A DNA stretch of 5,083 nucleotides from NCBI GenBank assembly GCA_025355705.1, contig JANXZD010000142.1:1-5083 (forward strand), given 5' to 3'. Origin of the DNA: Bacteroidota bacterium. GTDB taxonomy: Bacteria > Bacteroidota > Ignavibacteria > UBA10030 > UBA8401. Below, one piece after another: positions 1 to 5,083 of this stretch; within the stretch, counting starts at the first letter, position 1, and every line of letters begins with the position of its first letter. The notes under the pieces were generated by a model, which was not told where the DNA came from, searched no databases, and saw nothing but the letters and a program-made list of their open reading frames with translations. The position numbers and the translations under genes are program-made.

Positions 1-21
1 AAAATGTGCGTATTAAAATGA
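1..21 (+). CDS. 3' end of an upstream gene, possibly a type IX-secreted protein
   Basis: Frame 1 is open from the left edge and reads K-M-C-V-L-K followed by TGA at 19-21. This resembles the last residues of type IX/FlgD-like sorting domains, which often end in a K-M-hydrophobic-hydrophobic-(K/R/Q) pattern; the next gene ends K-K-M-L-L-I-Q. The TGA overlaps the ATG of that gene as ATGA, a typical layout of translationally coupled genes. With only six codons visible this is a suggestion: frame 2 also stops early (TAA 14-16) and could equally carry an upstream gene end. If correct, the preceding gene encodes another secreted protein of the same operon. Confidence 0.35.
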   Translation, partial: KMCVLK

Positions 22-1829
22 TAAAACGAATTGTATTTATTGCTTTCATAGTGCTGCCAACACTGCTCACAGCAAAAATATATAAAGGGGGAGAGTATCG
101 AACGAAAGCCTCTTATCTGTACGGTCGGTTTGAAGTGCGAATGAAATCCGCACAGCGTGAAGGAATGCTCTCATCATTTTTTACCTATAACGATATGGTT
201 CCCTTCGACTCGCAAAAATGGAATGAGATCGATATCGAAATAATGGGACGATATTCGGATGACGTGCAATACAACACCATCACTCCGGGACAGACAAATC
301 ATGTTGGACGACGACAAACGCCGTTCAATCCTGCATTAGATTTCCATACGTATGCTATTGAGTGGACACCCTCATACGTAGCTTGGTTTATTGATGGAGC
401 AGAATCATACCGTCAGACCGGGCCGCAGATCCAAACGTTAATCTATCCGCAAAAGATCATGATGAATATTTGGATCCAATCCATACTGCTCCAAAACTGG
501 TCAGGCATGTGGAATGAAAATTCATTACCGGCGTTTGCCCATTATGATTTTGTCAGTTATTCATCATTCACACCGGATTCTGGAACAAGCGGAACAAACA
601 ATAATTTTACATTTCAGTGGAAGGATGATTTTAACTCGTACGATGCAGTACGATGGGATCGTGCTACTCATACATTTGGGGATAACCAGTGCGACTTTAC
701 GCCGGATAATATTGTGTTCAAAGACGGGAATATGATCCTGTGTTTGACGAAAGAGACAAGTCTTGGATATCAAGATAATGTGGCTCCTAATGTCAGTGCT
801 GCGCGTGCCGAGGCAGATGGGATTGTCATAAATTATTTTGAAGAAGTTGAAAGCGTTTCAGCGGTAACGCTCTCCAATTATCTCGTTCAAAACAATACTG
901 TAACAAATGCAGTTTTATATTCTGATAAAAAAACAGTCCGGTTGACACTTGTAGAATATGATACGTCAAAATTATCGAGCATAATTTTGATGAACATCAA
1001 AGATCGGTTTTCTCCTGCTAACATACTCTCTGGAAAAAGTATTACGATCTCAAAACCTAATCGATTAGCGCTGCCGATAAAGATCAATTGCGGTGGTGCA
1101 GCGTATAATGATTTTCTTCCTGACCAAATGTGGAATGCAACTCTTGAGTATGGATATCTGGATGGTATAAAATATCAGAACAGCAATACCACGAGCGGTT
1201 CAGGTGATCCAATGATTTTCAAATCTGAATTGAATGGTGCAGCAGAATATCGTGTGCGGGTTCCCAATGGCAAGTATGCCGTATTCCTAATGATGTCGGA
1301 AAATTATTTTACTGCTGCAGGAAAACGATTGTTTGATATTGCAGTGCAGGGAGTTGTTGTGGAAAAGAATCTCGACCTTTTTGCAAAGGTTGGTAAAGGA
1401 GTTCAATATCAAAAAGTTGTTCCAAATGTTTCAGTAACAGAGGGAATGCTTGATATTCACTTCATGTCGCTTGTTGATAATGCGATTATCAACGGCATTG
1501 CGATCATTCAGCTTCCGGCCGATGTGAATGAGAATATTGGAACAGTTCCCGAACGATGGAACATCGGGCAGAATTATCCAAATCCGTTCAACGGTTCGAC
1601 AATAATTTCTTTCACAATTCCAAACGATGAAAATATTTCGATCCAATTTTTTGATACGCTCGGAAGACTGGTGAATGAACGGAATCTTGGAATGATGCAA
1701 CGAGGTGTTCATTCGTTTACTTGGAACGCCAACGATCGTAACGGAAATACTCTTTCATCCGGAGCGTATCTGTATGTCGTCAAAAGCAGCAGATTCACTT
1801 CAGCAAAAAAGATGTTACTTATTCAATAA
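18..1829 (+). CDS. Secreted, circularly permuted GH16 beta-1,3-1,4-glucanase (lichenase) with Ig-like, malectin and type IX sorting domains
   Basis: Predicted endo-1,3-1,4-beta-glucanase (lichenase) of 603 residues. The ATG at 18 is chosen because it directly begins a signal peptide (M-I-K-R, hydrophobic 5-17, cleavage probably after T-A at 19); a GTG four codons earlier is possible, and the frame is open to the left edge. No Shine-Dalgarno is visible, but the start overlaps an upstream TGA as ATGA. Residues 20-185 hold the catalytic GH16 part with the E-I-D-I-E motif (E70 nucleophile, D72, E74 acid/base by family knowledge). After a short G/T/N linker, residues 197-246 hold the segment that normally opens a GH16 fold (W-K-D-D-F-N-S-Y and following strands). 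This is the permuted order of Fibrobacter succinogenes lichenase. Then come an SbsA/Big_5-like Ig domain (about 254-345), a malectin domain (352-499, I-N-C-G-G near its start) and a C-terminal sorting domain (515-603) with N-Y-P-N-P-F-N-G and a terminal K-K-M-L-L-I-Q. It probably acts at the cell surface or outside the cell. Exact substrate is inferred. Confidence 0.9.
   Translation: MIKRIVFIAFIVLPTLLTAKIYKGGEYRTKASYLYGRFEVRMKSAQREGMLSSFFTYNDMVPFDSQKWNEIDIEIMGRYSDDVQYNTITPGQTNHVGRRQTPFNPALDFHTYAIEWTPSYVAWFIDGAESYRQTGPQIQTLIYPQKIMMNIWIQSILLQNWSGMWNENSLPAFAHYDFVSYSSFTPDSGTSGTNNNFTFQWKDDFNSYDAVRWDRATHTFGDNQCDFTPDNIVFKDGNMILCLTKETSLGYQDNVAPNVSAARAEADGIVINYFEEVESVSAVTLSNYLVQNNTVTNAVLYSDKKTVRLTLVEYDTSKLSSIILMNIKDRFSPANILSGKSITISKPNRLALPIKINCGGAAYNDFLPDQMWNATLEYGYLDGIKYQNSNTTSGSGDPMIFKSELNGAAEYRVRVPNGKYAVFLMMSENYFTAAGKRLFDIAVQGVVVEKNLDLFAKVGKGVQYQKVVPNVSVTEGMLDIHFMSLVDNAIINGIAIIQLPADVNENIGTVPERWNIGQNYPNPFNGSTIISFTIPNDENISIQFFDTLGRLVNERNLGMMQRGVHSFTWNANDRNGNTLSSGAYLYVVKSSRFTSAKKMLLIQ
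606..755 (+). other. Relocated N-terminal segment of the GH16 fold (circular permutation joint)
   Basis: These bases encode residues 197-246 of the lichenase. In Bacillus-type lichenases the matching strands (phenylalanine-rich F-x-x-F-N-S-Y start, W, then N-V-x-F-x-x-D-G-x-L-x-L-x-L-T) come before the Y-R-S/T ... Y-G strands. Here they follow the last canonical strand (H-Y-D-F-V-S-Y, residues 175-181) through the linker D-S-G-T-S-G-T-N-N. The mature protein instead begins at K-I-Y-K-G-G-E-Y-R-T, which corresponds to the middle of the ordinary enzyme. No second copy of this segment is present at the N-terminus, so this is a permutation and not a duplication. I aligned by eye from memory of the families. 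Confidence 0.85.
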
Positions 1830-1872
1830 CGAAATTCAATTTTCATCTTAACCATACTCGCTTACCTATATA

Positions 1873-1878
1873 AAGGAA
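1873..1878 (+). promoter_or_regulatory. Ribosome binding site of the GH3 gene, inside a 12-base palindrome
   Basis: AAGGAA lies six bases before the ATG at 1885, a good Shine-Dalgarno position, and supports that start. It forms the left half of the perfect palindrome AAGGAATTCCTT (1873-1884), which abuts the start codon. As RNA it could fold only into a weak four-pair hairpin with an AAUU loop. Confidence 0.7.
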
Positions 1879-1884
1879 TTCCTT

Positions 1885-3702
1885 ATGAAGCTCCTACTCA
1901 CGTTACTTGTGTGCTTCTTCACTCTTTCAATATCACAGCCGATGGCAAAAAATATTGATAAACAAGTTCAAGCACTTCTTAAAAAAATGACTCTTGACGA
2001 AAAGATCGGCCAAATGACCCAGGTTGATTATGAAGCAGTGAAGAATCATGCAGATGATCTCATCAAGTATTCCATTGGCTCGGTACTTTGGGGCGGGAGT
2101 TCCGAAATAGTCAATATCACGCCGAAGGGATGGGCGGATTGCTATGATTCATTACAGCAGTTGTCGGAAAAAACACACATGAAGATTCCGATGATTTTCG
2201 GGATCGATGCCGTGCATGGTCACAACAATGTGGATGGTACGGTTATCTTCCCTCACAACATCGCTCTCGGCGCCACACGCAATCCGGCTATTGTTGAAAA
2301 AGTGGCGATGGTCACTGCACAAGAGATGAAAGCCACGGGAATTCAGTGGACTTTTGCACCGTGTGTTGCTGTTGTTCGCAATGAACGTTGGGGAAGAACC
2401 TATGAAGGTTTTGGTGAGGATCCCGAATTGTCACGTATGCTCGGTACAGCATCCGTAAAAGGACTGCAGGGAGCGAATCTTTCAGATAAGAATTCTGTGC
2501 TTGCATGTGTGAAGCATTATATGGGTGACGGCGGCACGACCAATGGTGTAGATCAAGGAAATACTGTGGCGGATGAAGCAACGATGCGGAAACTCTTTCT
2601 TCCAGCGTATATCGATGCAATTAACGCCGGTGCACTTTCTATAATGCCATCGTACAATAGTTGGAATGGAATCAAAATGCATGGCAACAGATATTGGCTG
2701 ACCGATGTATTGAAGGGTGAATTAAAGTTTCAAGGATTCCTTGTCAGTGATTGGAATGGTATAGATCAGCTTTCACCGAACTATAAGTATGCAGTGGAAC
2801 AGTCTATCAATGCGGGATTGGATATGGTAATGACCACCACTCCTCGCGGGTCGTTCAACAGTTATGATAAGTTCATCAGTACGCTGAAAGAACTGGTGAA
2901 TGAAAAGGTCGTCAGTATGAAACGGATCGATGATGCAGTTTCGAGGATCCTTAAAGCTAAGATTGCACTGGGGCTGTTCGAACAAAAATATTCAGACAAA
3001 GCTTTGCTTGCGGAAGTCGGTTCACCGGCACACCGTGAAGTTGGTCGTGAGGCAGTTCGCCAATCACTTGTTCTGTTGAAGAATGAAAAAGATCTTCTCC
3101 CGCTGTCAAAGTCGACAAAGAAAGTTATTGTGGCAGGAAAAGGTGCTGATGATATCGGTATGCAGTGCGGCGGTTGGACCATTGCCTGGCAGGGAAAAAG
3201 CGGTAAAGTTGTCTCCGGCGGAACAACGATTTTTGAAGCAATTAAAAATACGGTTTCCAAGGAAACAAAAGTATCATACTCGCTCGACGGCAGCGGTGCA
3301 GACAGTGGTGATGTTGCCGTTGTCGTTATCGGCGAACTTCCGTATGCAGAAATGTTCGGCGATCGTGAAGATCTCACTCTTTCAGCGGACGATCAAGCGT
3401 TGGTGCAAAATCTTTCTGCAAAAGGTGTACACGTCATCGTTGTGCTTCTATCAGGCAGACCGATGATTATCACCCCAGTTTTGGAAAAGAGCAGTGTATT
3501 TGTTGCCGCGTGGCTTCCCGGAACAGAAGGTCAGGGAGTCGCCGATGTGTTGTTCGGCGATTATGCTCCGACCGGAAAACTTCCGCATTCGTGGCCGAAG
3601 AATATGAAACAGATACCGATCAATATCGGCGATAAGGAATATGATCCTCTTTTCCCGTTTGGATTTGGACTAACGTATCCTTCCGCCAGAGCAATGAAAT
3701 GA
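1885..3702 (+). CDS. Family GH3 beta-glucosidase / exo-beta-glucanase, ExoI-like, exported
   Basis: A 605-residue enzyme that should remove glucose from the non-reducing ends of beta-glucans and their oligosaccharides with retention of configuration. Residues 1 to about 21 form a signal peptide (M-K then a leucine-rich stretch, probable cleavage after M-A). The N-terminal barrel has G-I-D-A-V-H-G (D108), R-W-G-R (168-171), K-H (210-211), S-Y-N-S-W (Y257) and S-D-W with nucleophile D289. The C-terminal alpha/beta sandwich has C-G-G-W-T-I-A-W-Q-G, with W431 and W435 matching the tryptophan clamp of barley ExoI, and G-E-L-P-Y-A-E with E489 as likely acid/base. It ends with W-L-P-G-T-E-G-Q-G and P-F-G-F-G-L-T-Y. 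All key ExoI residues I recall are conserved, and the length is that of a two-domain GH3 without an added fibronectin domain. It lacks a type IX sorting domain and a proper lipobox (V before C10), so the periplasm is the likely location. It follows the lichenase after 55 bases, consistent with one operon. Confidence 0.95.
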   Translation: MKLLLTLLVCFFTLSISQPMAKNIDKQVQALLKKMTLDEKIGQMTQVDYEAVKNHADDLIKYSIGSVLWGGSSEIVNITPKGWADCYDSLQQLSEKTHMKIPMIFGIDAVHGHNNVDGTVIFPHNIALGATRNPAIVEKVAMVTAQEMKATGIQWTFAPCVAVVRNERWGRTYEGFGEDPELSRMLGTASVKGLQGANLSDKNSVLACVKHYMGDGGTTNGVDQGNTVADEATMRKLFLPAYIDAINAGALSIMPSYNSWNGIKMHGNRYWLTDVLKGELKFQGFLVSDWNGIDQLSPNYKYAVEQSINAGLDMVMTTTPRGSFNSYDKFISTLKELVNEKVVSMKRIDDAVSRILKAKIALGLFEQKYSDKALLAEVGSPAHREVGREAVRQSLVLLKNEKDLLPLSKSTKKVIVAGKGADDIGMQCGGWTIAWQGKSGKVVSGGTTIFEAIKNTVSKETKVSYSLDGSGADSGDVAVVVIGELPYAEMFGDREDLTLSADDQALVQNLSAKGVHVIVVLLSGRPMIITPVLEKSSVFVAAWLPGTEGQGVADVLFGDYAPTGKLPHSWPKNMKQIPINIGDKEYDPLFPFGFGLTYPSARAMK

Positions 3703-3710
3703 TTTTTTTG

Positions 3711-3743
3711 AAGCCGCCTATAATAGTATCTGGCGGCTTTTTT
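3711..3743 (+). terminator. Intrinsic terminator after the GH3 gene
   Basis: A perfect 8-base-pair stem (AAGCCGCC at 3711-3718 with GGCGGCTT at 3732-3739) encloses a 13-base loop and runs into six T residues at 3738-3743. The last two stem bases are part of the T tract. It begins eight bases after the GH3 stop. A seven-T run (3703-3709) also precedes the stem. There is no matching T tract for the opposite strand, so it is a + strand terminator. It ends only 16 bases before the next start codon. Confidence 0.85.
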
Positions 3744-3759
3744 ATGATTGTTTGAATTT

Positions 3760-4809
3760 ATGAGAAACGGGAACTATTTGTTGTTAGCGGTTTGGTTAAT
3801 TGCGTGTAAAGATCCCGTTAGCGAAGGTAAAAAAGATCTCACTCCTGCCGTCAACGATTCATTGGAATGGAGCGATGAATTTAACGGAACCGGACTTGAT
3901 CTTTCGAAATGGAATTATGAAACAGGAACTGGCGTGAACGGAGATTTTGGGACAGGGCAATTGGATAGAGCAACGGATCGAAAAGAAAATGTTGATATCG
4001 TACAAGGGATTAAAAATGCAGATGGCGGATGTTTAGCGATCACGACACGAAAAGAAAGTTACATCGATCGCAATTACACCAGCGGACGAATTACTACTAG
4101 TGGAAAAGGAGCGTGGGGTCCTGGACATAAACTGATGGCAAAGATCTGGGCGCGCGATGTTCTTGCAAAGGGACAAGGATTCGCATTTTGGATGATGCCG
4201 TCAGAAAAACCTGCCGGACAAAGTTACATTATGTGGCCGCAAGGTGGCGAGGTGGATATTATGGAGTATGTTGGTTCACTGTCACGTCATAATTTAGGGA
4301 GTGTTCATTATGCCTGGTCGTGGGAGAATAACCAATATGCAGAATGGAACCACGGTCATAAAGGGGCTTATTTCTCATATAAGAGTCAAGATGTGCCGGT
4401 CACTTCTCCTTCGTTTGAAACATTCATTTCTCAACCGGGTGATTCAATTCTCGGAAACGGATCGTTTCATATATACAGTATAGAGTGGCTCTCGGATAGG
4501 ATGGAGTTTGCCGTTGATAATAATGTCTATCATATCCATTATTTCAATGACGGAACAGCGTTTGACAATGGAATTGCTGACGGACAAGATGAAGACGACG
4601 CAAGAATAGTGAATGGAAAAAGAACGTTACTGTCCGAATACTCCAATCATTTTCCGGAATGGCATCCGTTTGAACATTCAATGTTCATCATTCTCAGCGC
4701 AGGCGTTGGCGGAAGCGACACCAAAACGTATGGCGGTGCGATCATTCCGGTAGCACCGTTTCCTTGTTCAGTATTTGTGGATTGGATTCGAGTGTATAAA
4801 ATAAATTAA
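3760..4809 (+). CDS. GH16 endo-beta-glucanase (laminarinase-like) lipoprotein
   Basis: A 349-residue GH16 enzyme that should cut internal bonds in a beta-1,3- or mixed-linkage glucan. The ATG at 3760 is preferred over an in-frame TTG at 3748 because it leads straight into a short lipoprotein signal, with lipobox L-I-A-C and lipidated C16; no Shine-Dalgarno is visible. Domain order is ordinary: W-S-D-E-F-N-G (37-43), K-W-N-Y-E-T-G, T-D-R-K-E-N-V, Y-T-S-G-R-I-T-T, then the catalytic G-G-E-V-D-I-M-E-Y. This gives E164 (nucleophile), D166 and E169 (acid/base) in the ExDxxE spacing of laminarinases. H-I-Y-S-I-E-W, S-A-G-V-G-G and the closing V-D-W-I-R-V-Y-K strand follow. An acidic insert (D-G-Q-D-E-D-D, about 274-280) precedes the last strands. 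There is no type IX domain; membrane anchoring is expected, probably in the outer membrane. Substrate could also be another beta-glucan or galactan, since GH16 is broad. Confidence 0.9.
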   Translation: MRNGNYLLLAVWLIACKDPVSEGKKDLTPAVNDSLEWSDEFNGTGLDLSKWNYETGTGVNGDFGTGQLDRATDRKENVDIVQGIKNADGGCLAITTRKESYIDRNYTSGRITTSGKGAWGPGHKLMAKIWARDVLAKGQGFAFWMMPSEKPAGQSYIMWPQGGEVDIMEYVGSLSRHNLGSVHYAWSWENNQYAEWNHGHKGAYFSYKSQDVPVTSPSFETFISQPGDSILGNGSFHIYSIEWLSDRMEFAVDNNVYHIHYFNDGTAFDNGIADGQDEDDARIVNGKRTLLSEYSNHFPEWHPFEHSMFIILSAGVGGSDTKTYGGAIIPVAPFPCSVFVDWIRVYKIN

Positions 4810-4875
4810 TGCATTTCGCATATTCAGACTGAATCATTTTAGTATGTAAATTAACAGACTTATTCATTCAACTAT

Positions 4876-4880
4876 AGGAA
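4876..4880 (+). promoter_or_regulatory. Ribosome binding site of the sugar porter gene
   Basis: AGGAA lies four bases before the ATG at 4885. The leader CTATA-GGAAT-CTTATG resembles that of the GH3 gene, CTATA-TAAA-GGAAT-TC-CTTATG, and fixes the start of this edge-truncated gene. Confidence 0.65.
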
Positions 4881-4884
4881 TCTT

Positions 4885-5083
4885 ATGGCATCCATCAGCA
4901 CACCAAATCAAACACACATCGACACTTCGCAGGGAGGAAATTATACCGTTCCACTTGCTGTTGTTACAATGTTATTCTTCATGTGGGGTTTTCTTACCTG
5001 TTTGAATGATATTCTTATTCCTCATTTGAAAGGTGTATTTGATCTGAACTATACGCAGATCATGCTGATTCAATTCACATTCT
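4885..5083 (+). CDS. MFS sugar:proton symporter, FucP/GluP (FHS) family, 5' part only
   Basis: The frame is open from ATG 4885 to the window edge and gives the first 66 residues of a protein normally about 400-450 long. A hydrophilic lead of some 20 residues is followed by the first membrane helix (about 22-46). The run F-F-M-W-G-F-L-T-C-L-N-D-I-L-I-P-H-L-K, then F-D-L-N-Y-T-Q and L-I-Q-F-T-F, is the hallmark start of the glucose/galactose porters (GluP) and the L-fucose porter FucP. D42 corresponds to the proton-coupling Asp46 of E. coli FucP. It sits in the inner membrane and should import a monosaccharide with protons; beside three beta-glucanases and glucosidases, glucose is the likely cargo (inference). 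It lies 75 bases after the GH16 lipoprotein gene, in the same direction. Truncation is due to the window end, not to mutation. Confidence 0.88.
   Translation, partial: MASISTPNQTHIDTSQGGNYTVPLAVVTMLFFMWGFLTCLNDILIPHLKGVFDLNYTQIMLIQFTF

Noticed and set aside
18..773. Tandem or partial duplication of GH16 domains in the first enzyme
   Set aside because: The second segment contains only the missing N-terminal strands and no second catalytic motif, and the first lacks those strands. The two parts complement each other, as in a permutation.
1431..1712. 93-codon minus strand open frame across the malectin and sorting domains
   Set aside because: It is antisense to well-recognised domains, shows no family resemblance, and no ribosome binding site was recognised for it.
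1840..1875. Promoter before the GH3 gene (TATATAAA-like stretch)
   Set aside because: The A/T-rich stretch overlaps the ribosome binding site, no convincing upstream box has proper spacing, and the short gap fits co-transcription with the lichenase.
1885..1914. Cysteine 10 of the GH3 protein as a lipoprotein attachment site
   Set aside because: The residue before it is valine, where lipoboxes need G, A or S, and the hydrophobic core is not complete at that point. An ordinary signal peptide fits better.
2862..3377. 171-codon open frame on the minus strand
   Set aside because: It lies wholly inside the GH3 gene, whose + strand frame has all family motifs. The minus translation is rich in S, P, T and F, as expected for an antisense shadow, and has no recognisable domain.
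3083..3466. 127-codon + strand open frame inside the GH3 gene
   Set aside because: It overlaps the conserved C-terminal GH3 domain in another frame; its translation shows no domain, and no independent start signal was seen.
3748..3759. TTG at 3748 as start of the GH16 lipoprotein
   Set aside because: It would add F-E-F, with an acidic residue, before the signal peptide and lacks a ribosome binding site. The ATG at 3760 gives a normal short lipoprotein signal.

Overview
The window reads as a beta-glucan breakdown and uptake locus from a Gram-negative bacterium of the FCB (Fibrobacterota-Chlorobiota-Bacteroidota) group, most likely an Ignavibacteria-like lineage. The pointers are a type IX secretion (FlgD/Por-type) C-terminal sorting domain with the YPNPFN signature on the first enzyme, a lipoprotein glycosidase, A/T-leaning DNA with short AGGA-type ribosome binding sites on some genes only, and a FucP/GluP-type sugar porter. 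The taxon is inferred from these features, not demonstrated.

Layout, all on the + strand. Bases 1-21: probable last six codons of an upstream gene, with a stop that overlaps the next start as ATGA. Bases 18-1829: secreted GH16 lichenase-type endo-beta-glucanase in which the N-terminal segment of the usual fold has moved behind the catalytic part (a natural circular permutation of the kind known from Fibrobacter succinogenes), followed by an Ig-like domain, a malectin domain and a type IX sorting domain. Bases 1885-3702: family GH3 beta-glucosidase/exo-glucanase, closely resembling the plant ExoI type, exported but without a sorting domain. Bases 3711-3743: intrinsic terminator. Bases 3760-4809: a second GH16 enzyme, of the laminarinase-like ExDxxE class and in ordinary domain order, carrying a lipoprotein signal. 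Bases 4885-5083: start of an MFS sugar:proton symporter of the FucP/GluP family, cut by the window edge. No intergenic gap exceeds about 80 bases, and no RNA gene, mobile element or CRISPR array was seen.

The proposed joint function is glucan degradation across compartments. The permuted GH16 enzyme (surface or released through type IX secretion) and the lipoprotein GH16 cut mixed-linkage or beta-1,3-glucan into oligosaccharides; the periplasmic GH3 enzyme takes these to glucose; the MFS porter imports the glucose. No SusC/SusD pair lies within the window. The most notable item is the permuted lichenase in its new domain setting.
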